From the NCBI GenBank assembly GCA_951213105.1, contig OX578137.1, positions 73,776,604 through 73,840,603 of the forward strand: a DNA stretch of 64,000 nt. Reading direction: 5' to 3'. Made by a program: the position numbers and the translations under genes. This stretch comes from Amaurobius ferox. Lineage: Eukaryota > Arthropoda > Arachnida > Araneae > Amaurobiidae. This document shows positions 34,275 through 47,735 of the stretch, in pieces. Every line of letters starts with the position of its first letter. The stretch's first letter is position 1. The notes under the pieces were generated by a model. It was not told the DNA's origin. It did not search any database and saw nothing but the letters and a program-made list of their open reading frames with translations.

Positions 34275-35102
34275 GTGTATAGGTATAGTACAGGGACTAT
34301 GTCTTCAAGAAGAAGCCAGCACGAAACGAGTCCATTGGGGTCAAGACGGATGCTTGGGGAGGCCACTCTGCACTACACACTCGTCTACCACTATAATCAA
34401 TGACCGAACTGACAGGTCATCCATAATGTCCGGTAGCACGGTCTGTAGCAGCTCCAAATATCGGCGACCCGTTAATGTTCCCTGATAGAACACAGGTCCT
34501 ACCAGTCTCCCGTTTCAACTGCCGCACCAGACATTAACCGACCACTGTATCTGATATCGGACCGGTCGTCCCAAAGATGGATAGCTTATCCCCCACAAGT
34601 GGTCGTTGTGTCGATTCAACACACCGGATCTGGTGAATTGAGACTCGTCCGTCCAAAGGATGTAAGACACAAAGTTCGGCTGCATGTGTAAGGTGTTCAT
34701 AACATAGTTGCGCCAATTCAAGCGACCCCCTGGGAGAAATGTCTGCATCGGAAGGCCATGGTACGCGTGAGCACCGACGTGGTGCAAAATTTACCACACA
34801 CGGATTGGATGTGACACTACACGCCGCAACGTACTGCAACGAGGGTGGGCTAGAATATAGTCTACAACGTCCTCTGGTTGTACACGCAGACCTGTATGGC
34901 GTGGTCTGCCGCAACGGGGATGACTCGAAACGCGACCCACCTCCCGTAGCCGCCTCGAAGCATTCGTGATGGCCATCGCTGTTGAATGGGATCCAGCAAG
35001 AAAGCGTAGAGCACATTGTCGTGCAGCGTCTTGTACATTATGGCCACATTTCCCGCATACTAGTACCTTCTCACAGTATTCCTCATTAGAATACGCCTCC
35101 AT
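34275..35102 (-). pseudogene. Transposase, DDE type with DUF4817-like N terminus
   Basis: The ATG at 35102 opens MEAYSNEEYCEKVLVCGK, then AARQCALRF and NASRRLREVGRVSSHPRCGR: a helix-turn-helix N terminus of the DUF4817 kind ending in the GRP hook. The same frame runs through one stop (34791-34793) into GRLNWRNYVMNTLHMQPNF and then SYILWTDESQFTRSGVLNRH, which carries the first catalytic Asp, and RYQIQWSVNVWCG. After another stop come LVGPVFYQGTLTGRRYLELL and LPDIMDDL. The second catalytic Asp motif (normally Q.DGAP.H) is not recognisable. The third survives only after a frameshift, as VLTPMDSF. The enzyme would cut and paste the element. Stops, frameshifts and the lost motif show that it is dead. 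Confidence 0.75.
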
Positions 35103-35664
35103 GTGCTACGTCTAACGGGCGCTTCACTTCCTCAACTACATGGCACTCCTGTCGCGCCCACTATTTATGCTGGAGGTACGGTATCACGTGCAGAACACAT
35201 GTCCTTATCAGATGCGCTGCATGCCAGACGCGTACTGGGTGCGTATTACGCAATTGGCTGCTTGACAGGAAACAAATGCCGAAAGATTTGAATTTCACAC
35301 TTGTTGCTTTTGGAATGTTTCTTCCAATGCAGACGAACCTCGATATCATGGAAGGAACCGTTCTCCGTGTCATCCGTCGCAACAATGTACTTTCGTTATC
35401 GCAGTCTGATGGACAGAAGAAGATCTAAGATGCATTTCGTTGGTCTCCCCTCCTCTCTGCTAACATCTGCCTTTTTGTTTCTACTTTCCTTATCCAAATT
35501 TAAACCTTTGAAACACATGACAGCGCCATAAAATAATTATTCCAGTTAGTATCATTCATAAACGGACCTACACACACATATGTCAACCTCTTTTCAGATT
35601 CAATATAATCAACGTTCCTCGATTTTCAGCTGATCCCTTACAACATTCTCCAAGTTTCAATGGG
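35103..35664. other. Non-coding interior of the transposon, between the transposase start and the right inverted end
   Basis: GC is moderately high. No second gene is seen. The open frames here are short and have no motif. Confidence 0.4.
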
Positions 35665-35866
35665 CGATATCTCAGCGAATATGTTACTTAGAGGCATGGA
35701 ATTTATTTTGGTGTACCCGTAAGAAAAAGACTTCGATTTTATAAATATCAATGATAGAACCCGGGGACCGTATAAAAATTGTGATGTCGTATTTTCATAA
35801 CTATACAGCCCCTTGTTGAATCCAAGATATATCGAACATCTATACATCATATGCAAAATTTTTCTA

Positions 35867-35903
35867 ACATATATATATATATATATATATGCATATATAT
35901 TTA

Positions 35904-35955
<52 letters not shown>

Positions 35956-35989
35956 TATATAATATATATATATATATATGCATATATAA

Positions 35990-36074
<85 letters not shown>

Positions 36075-36085
36075 GCATATATATA
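35867..36085. repeat. AT microsatellite
   Basis: About 220 bp of AT dinucleotide with GCATAT and ACATAT interruptions, lying exactly between the transposon right end and the 5' end of the reverse-transcriptase element. Confidence 0.9.
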
Positions 36086-36341
36086 TGGATTTCCAATTTT
36101 TTCATATGGATTAAATCAATTATATCTCAATGGCAATATTGTTAAGAATAATTTTGTAGATAATAAATATTCTATTTTTAATCACCTTTTTTTTAAACCT
36201 CTTTTACATAATAGTAAATTGACTAAACTCAAAAGATTTAAACGCGGTAAAGGAAGCTCCTCCCAATATGATTTTAAAGCGGAGATTAAAAGTATGCATC
36301 AACAATTCAATAACACATATCAATGGAAATTTATTAAATCA

Positions 36342-37944
36342 CTAGCCGCCTTTGGCGACCAGCCTGTTCGCAACCCTTGAAAATGCTGATCGTGGCAAAT
36401 TCCAACCGTGGCAAACTCGTTGGCGCGACCTACCAGAATGATGTAAGGTAACTGGTTGGACGGCCAGGATGTGCCACCCAATTTAGACCGGAACCCAGTG
36501 GGGGAGGCATCCACAGGGAACGTACCCTCCTTCCACTACCACCAACCTCTCGGAAAAACATACGAACCCATATGTTTAACGTGATCGTACTCCGTGTCAG
36601 TGGCGGAAATCGAACCCTACCGCGTGCAATTTCCGCGCGCTAACCACTGGGCTACTTCGCCCTCCGCGACAATCTCCATAACTTTCTTTTTATTCACCCA
36701 ATTTAGACCGTACCCTCCTTCCCCTACCACCAACCTCTCGGAAGGACTCACGAACCCACATGTTTAACGTGATCGTACTCTGCGTGAACGTGGCGTAAGT
36801 TTTGGCAGTGGCGGGAATCGAACCCGGGCCTACTGAGTGCAATTCCCGCGCGCTAACCACTGGGCTGCCGCGCCCTCCGCGACAATCTCCATAACTTTCT
36901 ATATATTCACCCAATTTAGACGGGAACCCAGTGGGGGAGGCATCCACAGGGGCCGTATCCTCCTTCCCCTACCACCAACCTCTCGGAAGGACTTACGGAC
37001 CCACATATTTAACGTGATCGTATTCCACGTAAACACGGCGGCAGTTTTGGCAGTGGTGGGAATCGAACCCGGGCCTACCGCTAACTTCCCGCGCGCTTAT
37101 TTGCAATTTAAAATGACCATATGCTTATTTCCATCATCCTCATTCCATTGTTTCATTGTTCCATCATTTAAAATATCCATAAAATAAAAATATCCATTTA
37201 AAATATCCAAAAGTTAAAATATACATTTAAAAAATCCATATCGTTCCATCATTTAAAATATAAATATAATAATTTATATGCAGTAAAGGAGCTCTATTCA
37301 GAACCGTGACGTCACCTCCACCTTGACGTCCCCACCCACCACCTTCCCTCCCTCTGCGGGGGAGAAACTCCGGTTAAGAAGCGGCACGCCGAGCGGAACG
37401 CCGAGAAATTGAAATTCGGAAACCTTTAAAATCCCGATCCTGTGGGCAATACGGAATATTTCCTGACCAGATTGGACTTGTAAGAATGCCAGATGTTTGA
37501 CCTTTCTAAAAATGTAAATTATTAGTCGAAATTATGAGTACTTTTTACTATGCGAGAATTTAAAAACCAAAAAAACTTTTCTTGAGCAAAAAGTGACTTT
37601 TGTTTTAAAATCTTTAAAAAATATTAGAAATCGAAATTCAGATTTGAAATTGATATATTTTTACTCGCAATTGTCAGCTCTTTCCGATGGTGTGATTTGT
37701 TTTTTCCTACGATGTCCGGATCGTGGGAAAAAAAGGGCAAAATTGGCAAAAAACGGTCGAAATCGCATAAAACATTAAATAACAAAAAAAATAATTAAAA
37801 TTTTAAAAATCGGTTTTCACGTGTCCCCTTCCCTCCCCCCCGGGTCTCCGATTGCCAAATTTCGTAGCTCTCCGACGCGCGGTCGCGAAACGTATAGTGT
37901 ATAAGACACACAGACACACAGACATTGCCTTTTATTATTTAAGA
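36342..37944 (-). mobile_element. Non-autonomous Helitron A (1603 bp)
   Basis: On the minus strand the element begins TCTTAAATAATAAAAGGC at 37944 and ends GTCGCCAAAGGCGGC followed by TAG at 36342, so it has a 5' TC, a 3' CTAG and a 6-bp terminal stem with an AAA loop. These are the standard Helitron ends. It lies between A (36341) and, together with copy B, T (40364). It encodes no Rep/helicase. The interior has three SINE-like units, a CCATCATTTAAAATATCCAT minisatellite (37100-37260) and a unique 600-bp segment next to its 5' end. Confidence 0.85.
36477..37100 (-). repeat. Array of three tRNA-derived SINE units in Helitron A
   Basis: On the minus strand each unit starts near GGGCGCGGCAGCCCAGTGG, with an A box-like AGTGGTTAGCGCG and B box GGTTCGATTCC, followed by a body containing ACGTTAAACATGTGGG and GGTAGGGGAAGGAGG. 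B boxes lie at about 36605, 36812 and 37058, periods 206 and 246 bp. The middle unit keeps a perfect B box; the one at 36605 is altered. Confidence 0.8.
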
Positions 37945-40363
37945 CTAGCCGCCTTTGGCGACCAGCCTGTTCGCTACCCTTGAAAATTCTGACCGTGGCA
38001 AACTCGTTGGCGCGACCTACCAGAAAGGTGTAAGGTAACTGCTTGGAAGGCCAGGAAGTGCCACCCAATTTAGACCGGAACCCAATGGGGGAGGCATCCA
38101 AAGAGACCGTACCCTCCTTCCCCTACCACAAACCTCTCGGAAGGACTTGCAGTCCCACATGTTTAACGTGATCGTACTCCGCGTGAACACGGCTGCAGTT
38201 TTGGCAATGGCGGGAATCGAACCCGGGCCTACCGAGTGAAATTCCCGCGCGCTAACCACTGGGCTACCGTGCCATCCGCGACAATCTCCATAACTTTATT
38301 TTTATTCGGCCAATTTAGACTGAAACCCAGTGGGGGAGGCATCCACATGGACCGAACCCCCCTTCCCCTACAACCAACCTCTCGGAAGGACTTACCGACC
38401 CACATGTTTAACGTCATCGTACTCCGCGTGAACATGGCGGCAATTTTGGGAATCGAACCCGGGCCTACCAAGTGCAAATCCCGCGCACTAACCACTGGGG
38501 TACTTCACCCTCCGCGATATTCTTCATAACTTTCTTTTTATTCACCCAATTTAGACCGGAACCAAGTGGAAGAAGCATCCACAGGGACCGTACCCTTCTT
38601 CCCCTACCACCAACCTCTCGGAAGGCTTACAGACCCACATGTTTAACGTGATCGTTTACGCGGCAATTTTGGGAATCGAACCCGGACATACCGAGTGCAA
38701 TTTCCGCGCGCTAACCATTGGGCTACTTTGCCCTACGCGACAATCTCCATAACTTTCTTTTTATTCATCCACAGGGACCGTAAACTCCTTCCCCTACCAC
38801 CAACCTCTCGGAAGGACTTCCGGACCCACATGTTTATTGTGATCGTACTCCGCGTGAACACGGCTGCAGTTTTGGAAGTGGCTGGAATCGAACCCGGGCC
38901 TACCGAGTGCAATTCCTGAGCGCTAACCACTGGGCTGCCTCGCCCTCCGCAACTTTCTTTATATTCACCCAATTTAGACGGGAACTCTGTGAGGGAGGCA
39001 TTCATAGGGACCGTACCCTACTTCCCCTACCACCAATCTCTCGGAAGGACTTCCGGACCCACATGTTTATCGTGATCGTACTCCGCGTGAACACGGCGGC
39101 AGTTTTGGAAGTGGCGGGAATCGAACCCGGGCCTACCGAGTGCAATTCCTGAGCGCTAACCACTGGGCTGCCTCGCCCTCCGCAACTTTCTTTATATTCA
39201 CCCAATTTAGACGGGAACCCTGTGAGGGAGGCATCCACAGGGACCGTACCCTAATTCCCCTACCACCAACCTCTCGGAAGGACTTACGGGCCCACATGTT
39301 TAACGTGATCGTATTCCGCGTTAACACTTCGGCAGTTTTGGCAGTGGCGGGAATCGTACCCGGGCCTACCGCTAACTTCCCGTGCGCTAATTTACAATTT
39401 AAAATGACCATATGCTCTCTAGGCTCTTAATTCCATCATCCTCATTCCATTGTTCCATCATTTAAAATATCCATCATTCCATCATTTAAAATATCCATAA
39501 AATTAAAATATCCATCGTTCCATCATTTAAAATATCCATAAAATTAAAATATCCATTTAAAATATCCATATCGTTCCATCATTTAAAATATAAATATAAT
39601 AATTTCTACAATGCATATGTTAAGCTCTTATTTCATTTAAAATCGGAAGCGCGGGAAACGGAAAGTAAAAACCAATTCGGTTTCTTATTGTCCCACCCAT
39701 CGCTATGCATATACAGAACCGTGACGTCAACCTCCACCTTGACGTCCCCACCCACCACCTTCCCTGCTTCTGTGGGGGAGAAACGTCGGTTAAGAAATGC
39801 TTTAGCGGATCGCCGAGAAATTGAAATTCGGAAAATCTTAAAATCCCGATCCTGTGGCCAATACGGAATATTTCTTGACCAGATTGGACTTGTAAGCATG
39901 CCAGATATTTGACCTTTCTAAAAATGTAAATTATTAGTCGAAATTCTGAGTACTTTTTACTATGCGAGAATTTAAAAACCAAAAATCGTTTTTTTGAGTC
40001 AAAAGTGACTTTTGTTTTAAAATCATAAAAAAATATTAGAATTTGTCTCTGAGATTTGAAATTGATATATGTTTACTCGAAATTCTCTGCTCTTTCCGAT
40101 GGTGTGATTTGTTTTTTTCTACAATGTCTGGATCGTGGAGAAAAAGGGGCAAAAAGGTCAAAAAACGTCGAAATCGCATAAAACATTAAATAACAAAAAA
40201 AATAATTAAAATTTTAAAAATCGGTATTCACGAATCCCCTTCCCACCCCCCCCGGGTCTCCGATTGCCAAATTTCGTAGCTCTCCGATTCGCGGTCGCGA
40301 AACGTATAGTGTATAAGACAGACAGACGCACAGACACACAGACATTGCCTTTTATTATATAGA
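37945..40363 (-). mobile_element. Non-autonomous Helitron B (2419 bp), head-to-tail with A
   Basis: On the minus strand it begins TCTATATAATAAAAGGCAAT at 40363 and ends GTCGCCAAAGGCGGC followed by TAG at 37945. Its CTAG is immediately followed by the TC of copy A, with no base between. The interior matches copy A but has six SINE-like units instead of three and a longer CCATCATTTAAAATATCCAT minisatellite (39400-39600). No open frame longer than about 120 codons and no Rep or helicase motif is present. The right-hand flanking base is T (40364). Confidence 0.85.
38063..39395 (-). repeat. Array of six tRNA-derived SINE units in Helitron B
   Basis: Minus-strand B boxes (GGTTCGATTCC and one-base variants) lie at about 38213, 38449, 38671, 38884, 39118 and 39351, giving periods of 212-236 bp. 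Each unit has the tRNA-like head (AGTGGTTAG..., closest to the Asp/Glu tRNA class by eye) and a full body ending in GGTCTAAATTGGGTG. Units are joined by a spacer containing AACTTTCTTTTTATTCA or a shortened form. Confidence 0.8.
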
Positions 40364-42220
40364 TGGGTATTTGCAGTTAAGAAAAAACAATTAAACACAG
40401 TTTATGCTATTTTCTTAAAGTTAAATCTTACTAATGAACATTTTAATCATATTTTCTATGATTTGCTTATTACTAGATCAAAATATTTAAAAATAAAACT
40501 TAATCAATTTCATAATAATAACTGTTCTAATTCTTATTGTGTAATATCATTTAAGCATCCTATTTATAATTCCATAAACTTTAAGAATTTATTTAATCAA
40601 TTTCATCATTTATTGCCTGTAAAGGATTTGAATGTTACTAAAACTTTTAAATATAACAAGCCTATTGGAAGAACCATTTTTAATTACAATGCAATTTCAA
40701 AATCTCTCTCAGTCGACATAGATTCCTCTACAAATTTAGATGGTGAATGTATTTGTAGTGTTGATAATTATGCTGAATTTATAAATCCATACTTGGGCCA
40801 TATAGTTACTGGAGACTTAGCCATTGTAAAAGATAAATCTTTAAGAACTATAATGTCATTTGGCACTAAATTCAGGTTACCTTCATGTAATAATTCTAAA
40901 CAAGTGTTAAAGTCAATCAATCTGGACCTTGATAAATTTATTTATGGATTAGCTTCTAATAAATGCTCAGCCTTTAGAGGCATTTAATATGTGGAAATTT
41001 ACTATTTTAAGATCTATTAAAAATACCATTTGTAGTATTAATTTATCTAGATCTATATATAATATGGATAATATAAAGCACTCTGTTAATGATTTACATA
41101 GATCTTTTGTTATTACTTATGTAGATAAAGCCTCTAATAATTATGCTATTATTTGTAAAAAATTCTATATTCAATATCTGCTAGATTATTTAAAAAATAA
41201 TAGTCTATTTAAAATTGATTCACACTCTCTTAATAGTATCAAATTGAAAATTATCAATATGTATAGTGATTTAGATATTAATAATAAATTTTTGACATTT
41301 CCATATATTGTGCTTATACCTAAATTTCATAAAAATCCTATTAAATTTAGAACTGTTACTAGTGGTCATAATTCATACTCTACTACTGCTAGTAAATTAT
41401 TACTAAACTATTTAAATGTACTAAATAGCAATTTACGAGATTCTGGTGATAGCTACATTATTCTAAATAACAGTAAGGAATTAAAAAATAAATAAAAACG
41501 CTTGGTAAAATAATAGGATTTCAAACTTTTGATTTTAAAGATCTATTTAATAATATTAAGATCACTGATCTATATGATGTCATTTTAGCTTTATATAATG
41601 CTTATATTACTAATCATTCTAATCTTACTAAATTTACCAATTTTCCTAAGCTTCTCCATTTTGTTCTTTTCAATAATTATATCTTTCAAGGTAATAAATT
41701 ATACTTACAAGTCTCAGGTGTTCCACAAGGTGGCTGTAGTAGCAGTATGTTAGCTAATTTATACCTATATCAATATGAAAAATTCTTTACTTCAACTGAT
41801 TATAAAATTTATAGATATGTAGATGATCTGATTTGTCTTGTATTTACTGATAACTATGTCATAGATATAGATTTCTATCCGGATAATTTGGAATTAATAC
41901 CTAATGAAACTTCTATTAGTAATAATATTTATTATTTGGATTTAAATCTAATTATAGAACCTGCTCATGGGATAGTTACTAAATTATATAATAAAAAAGA
42001 TTTTTTTAAATTTAATATTAATAAATTATTACCTTTTAATTCCTGCAACTCGATTTAATTGTTTAGAAATATTATACTTAATCAACTTTTTAGAATTTGT
42101 AGATTATCAGATAAAAAATTCCATGCTTGCACATTAACAACCTCAAAATCACCAGTAAATTTTATAAATATCCAGCATATTTAGTAAATGGTATAGTTAA
42201 TAAGTTTCGATTAGCCTAAA

Positions 42221-43859
<1,639 letters not shown>

Positions 43860-45911
43860 ATAACATTTACTGGTGATTTTGAGGTTGTTAATGTGCAAGC
43901 ATGGAATTTTTTATCTGATAATCTACAAATTCTGAAAAGTTGATTAAGTATAATATTTCTAAACAATTAAATCGAGTTGCAGGAATTAAAAGGTAATAAT
44001 TTATTAATATTAAATTTAAAAAAATCTTTGTATCATATAAATTAGTAACTATCTCATTAGTAGGTTCTATAATTAGATTTAAATCCAAATAATAAATATT
44101 ATTACTAATAGTAGTTTCATTAGGTACTAATTCCAAATTATCCGGATAGAAATCTATATCTATGACATAGTTATCAGTAAATACAAGACAAATCAGATCA
44201 TCTCTCTACTTATCTGTAAATTTTATAATCTGTTGAAGTAAAGAATTTTTCATATTGATATAGGTATAAATTAGCTAACATACTGCTACTACAGCCAACT
44301 TGTGGAACACCTGAGACTTGTAAGCATAATTTATTTGCTTGAAAGGTATAATTATTGAAAAGAACAAAATTAAGAAGCTTAGGAAAATTGGTAAATTTAG
44401 TAAGATGAGATTGATTAGTAATATAAGAATTATATAAAGCTAAAATGACATCATATAGATCAGTGATCTTAATATTATTAAATAGATCTTTAAAATCGAA
44501 AGTTTGAAATCCTATTATTTTACAAAGTGTTTTTCATTTATTTTTTAATTATTTACTGTTATTTAAAATAATGTAGTTATCACTAGAATCTCGTAAATTA
44601 TTATTTAGTACATTTAAATAATTTAGTAATAATTTACTAGCAGTAGTAGAGTATGAATTATGACCACTAGTTACAGTTCTAAATTTAATAGGATTTTTAT
44701 GAAATTTAGGTATAAGCACAATATATGGAAATTTTAAAAATTTATTATTAATATCTAAATCACTATACATATTGATAATTTTCAATTTGATACTATTAAC
44801 AGAGTGTGAATCAATTTTAAATAGACTGTTATTTTTTAAATAATCTAACAGATATTGAATATAGAATTTTTTACAAATAATAGCATAATTATTAAAGGCT
44901 TTATCAACATTAGTAATAACAAAAGTTCTATGTAAATCATTAACAGAGTGTTTTATATTATCCATATTATATATAGATCTAGATAAATTAATACTACAAA
45001 TGGCATTTTTAATAGATCTTAAAATAGTAAATTTCCACACATTAAATGCCTCTAAAAGCTGAGCATATTTAGAAGCTAATCCATAAATAAATTTATCAAA
45101 GTCCAAATTGATTGACTTTAAGACATGTTTATAAATATTACATGAAGGTAACCTGAATTTAGTACCAAATGGCATTATAGTTCTTAAAGATTATCTTTAA
45201 CAATGGCTAAGTCTCTCTCTCCAGTAACTATATGCCTCAAGTGTGGATTTATAAAATTAGCATAATTATGAACACTACAAATACATTCACCATCTACATT
45301 TGTTGAGGAATCTTTGTCGACTGAGAGAGATTTTGAAATTGTATTGTAATTAAAAATGGTTCTTCCAATAGGCTTGTTATATTTAAAAGTTTTAGTAAAA
45401 TTCAAATCATTTACAGGCAATAAATGATGAAAATGATTAAATAAATTCTTAAAGTTTATGGAATTATAAATAGGATGCTTAAAAGATATTACACAATAAG
45501 AATTAGAACAGTTATTATTATGAAAATGATTAGGTTTTATTTTTAAATATTTTGATCTAGTAATGAGCAAATCATAGAAAATATGATCAAAATGTTCATT
45601 GGTAAGATTTAACTTTAAGAAAATAACATAAACTGTGTTTAATTGTTTTTTCTTAAATGCAAATACCCATGATTTAAAAAATTTCCATTGAAATGTGTTG
45701 TTGAATTGTTGATGCATACTTTTAATCACCGCTTTAAAATCATGTTGGGGGGAGTTTCCTGTACCGCGTTTAAATCTTTTGAGTTTAGCCAATTTACTAT
45801 TATGTAAAAGAGGATTTAAAAAAAAGGTGATTAAAAATATAATATTTATTATCTACAAAATTATTTTTTACAATATTACCATTGAGACATAATTGATTTA
45901 ATCCATATGGA
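43860..45911 (-). pseudogene. Penelope-like (Naiad-like) RT element, right copy, uninterrupted
   Basis: The minus strand carries the same protein as the left copy without the Helitrons: [35 protein letters not shown] across the empty Helitron site (45669/45670), SIYNMDNIKHSVNDLHR, PYIVLIPKFHKNPIKFRTVT and YYLDLNLIIEP. It is more damaged where it counts. RT motif B reads VPQVGCSSSM, and the YVDD region has a stop and a small insertion (IYR, stop, VER). Two stops fall near 44549-44535, one of them at the position where the left copy also has a stop. DNA identity with the left copy looks like about 90% by eye. There is no GIY-YIG domain here either. Confidence 0.75.
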
Positions 45912-47735
45912 AGCATTGACCCAATACACTTACTTCTATAGTTATTTCCATTGACGTATCTGGATACTAAGATCGATTGTATTCAATATTTGGAGATAAC
46001 TATCATCCTTTCATTTTAATAGCTTCGAAATAAAAACAAGTATCCTGCTTACAGATGCGTGTATTAGTTTCCCCCTCTCATATTTTTATCCCCCTCTCAT
46101 ATTTTATATCTAACCTGTTCATTTAACAACCTTGAAAATTGTCATGCAATTGTAGATATAGAGGTCTTAGAACAAAAAACGGATAAAAATTTGAACTATT
46201 TAAACTGAACTTCGGGTGGGGTGGAAGGAATCGGTCAAAAAATAAAGCATATATTAACAAATAAAATATAGTAGGATAATAACAAAAAGGGCATAAGAAA
46301 ACATAAAGGAAAATACCATTTTCTTTTTGACAGCATTGCGGGTAGGGGCTGTAAAAACAAAAAATTTTCATTGTTCATTTTGGAGCAAGTAATGACCGAA
46401 AAATTCTGAAACAGCTTTTAGGAATCCCAACCTAAATATGAAAAATAACAGATAGTCTTCAGGTCGATTAGAAAAAGATGTCGATCAAAACAAAAAAGGG
46501 GTGAGAAAATATGAAGGTTTAAAAATAAGAGAAATAATAAAAAATATCGTATTTCTCAGTCACTGAAGAAAAATGAGAGAGTAAGAAACAAATTGATTTT
46601 TCTTAGTTTGGAAAATAATGGAAGAAAAATTCGTAAAATTTATTTGGAGATAAACCCAAACCTTAACCCAAATACGGCAAAAATATCACAGACACTTCAG
46701 ATTAATTACACACAGAGAGAGAGAAATTGAATAATACAATAGGGTGGATAGAAATGAAATGAAACAAAAATAGATTCGAGTGAGGTATGAAAAATTGGAG
46801 TAAAAATTGGAAACTGAACTTGGATGTTGAAATTGGATGCAATTGATTGTTATGAGTCGTTTAACTATTTATACGACTAATTACACAACTTTGCTAAACT
46901 TTTATTTCTCTGCACTATAAATATGCTATACAGAAATATTGGATCCAGTTTGAAGAATATGTTGAAAACAAGACTAATGGAAACTGACATTTTGGTTAAT
47001 AAGAAATTAGATTTATATATTATGCAAGTGTAAAAGTTGTAATCTGAAGCATCTGAAACTTATGCTCATATATTAGATAGATAATATGCTGCACCATTAA
47101 TTAGAAATATAAGTTTATTTATTTCCTAAGAATTTATTCATTAATGGTTCTTTTTCTAATATATTTAATCATTTTTACGCAAAACGATAACATTTTTCAA
47201 TTCCAAGTCATAATTTCTTTATAAGTGAAAATGTTAAGTTTAAAGCAAAATTATTATCTAAATTTATTTTTTCTACCTATAAGATTCAATGTTATCTGTG
47301 CACATCTTAAGAATATCCGCTGAAGTATGTTTTAAATTTATATTTAAGTATTTAAATTGCATTTTATTAAAATTTCAGAATACATGTGATTAATATGTTG
47401 AGATAAAAAATTTCCGCAATTTTGAGAATCTCTGGTGGCCGACGAAGTCAGTTATGTCGCACAGACGACTTTAAATTTATAGACGATTTGGTTCCAACTA
47501 CCAGGGGCTGCTATGGCCAGAATCATAGTCACAAAAATATCATTAATATATTTAATTTTGTAATAACGCGATCTGAACTCAAACTATCGATTTAAAAAAA
47601 ATTATCTTAGTTTTTAATTATGATTTAATTTATATGATCGACTTAAAACGAGGCTTGCACTTTCTCTAACACATGTCAAGTTAGGTTTGTCGCAAATACA
47701 GGAGATGCATAATACATTTTCTGTATAGAAAGTGG
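45912..47735. other. AT-rich stretch without recognised gene
   Basis: Purine-rich on the plus strand between 46380 and 46830 (AAAATATGAAGG, GAGAGAGAGAAA). No recognised gene or repeat. Confidence 0.4.

Larger units (their letters stand above)
33802..35866 (-). mobile_element. Decayed Tc1/mariner-superfamily transposon with long inverted ends
   Basis: The left end starts CAGGGGGTGAAGTAAAGTCC next to TATA. Subterminal sequence 33875-34070 (ATATGATGTGTAGATGTTTG, ACCAAAGCAAATTCCATGC) recurs inverted at about 35665-35862 (minus strand ATATGATGTATAGATGTTCG, ACCAAAATAAATTCCATGC). The inverted ends are thus about 200 bp long. The extreme right end is missing and runs into an AT microsatellite. The transposase lies between. 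GC content is well above the window average. Confidence 0.7.
36103..42220 (+). pseudogene. Penelope-like (Naiad-like) RT element, left copy, split by Helitrons
   Basis: The first part, 36103-36341, reads [19 protein letters not shown] and [13 protein letters not shown]. After 4.0 kb of Helitron it resumes at 40364 with WVFAVKKKQLN. Then follow DGECICSVDNYAEF with GHIVTGDL (a possible CCHH zinc-binding group), FGTKFRLPSC, YVDKASNNYAIICKKFYI, PYIVLIPKFHKNPIKFRTVT (RT motif 1-2), FQTFDFKDLFN (motif A), QVSGVPQGGCSSSMLANLYL (motif B) and YRYVDDLICL (motif C, intact catalytic Asp pair), then YYLDLNL. The ordering and the DKASNN/FHK/YVDD set fit the RT of Naiad-type Penelope-like elements as I know them. 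No GIY-YIG is visible, so the N terminus may be truncated. Breaks: a frameshift near 40960, a stop and frameshift near 41490 and a stop at 42056. Confidence 0.75.

Noticed and set aside
34739..34969. Plus-strand frame over the transposase
   Set aside because: It is the antisense shadow of the DDE transposase on the minus strand.
35638..36380. Long open frames rich in Ile and Tyr
   Set aside because: They are translations of the AT microsatellite. The same applies to 42791-43204.
36605..39361. A cluster of tRNA genes
   Set aside because: A and B boxes are present, but the arms do not fold into complete cloverleafs and each head is followed by the same SINE body.
36690..39430. A series of 75-115 codon frames on both strands
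   Set aside because: They recur once per SINE unit in the Helitron arrays and contain the tRNA-like head, so they are non-coding.
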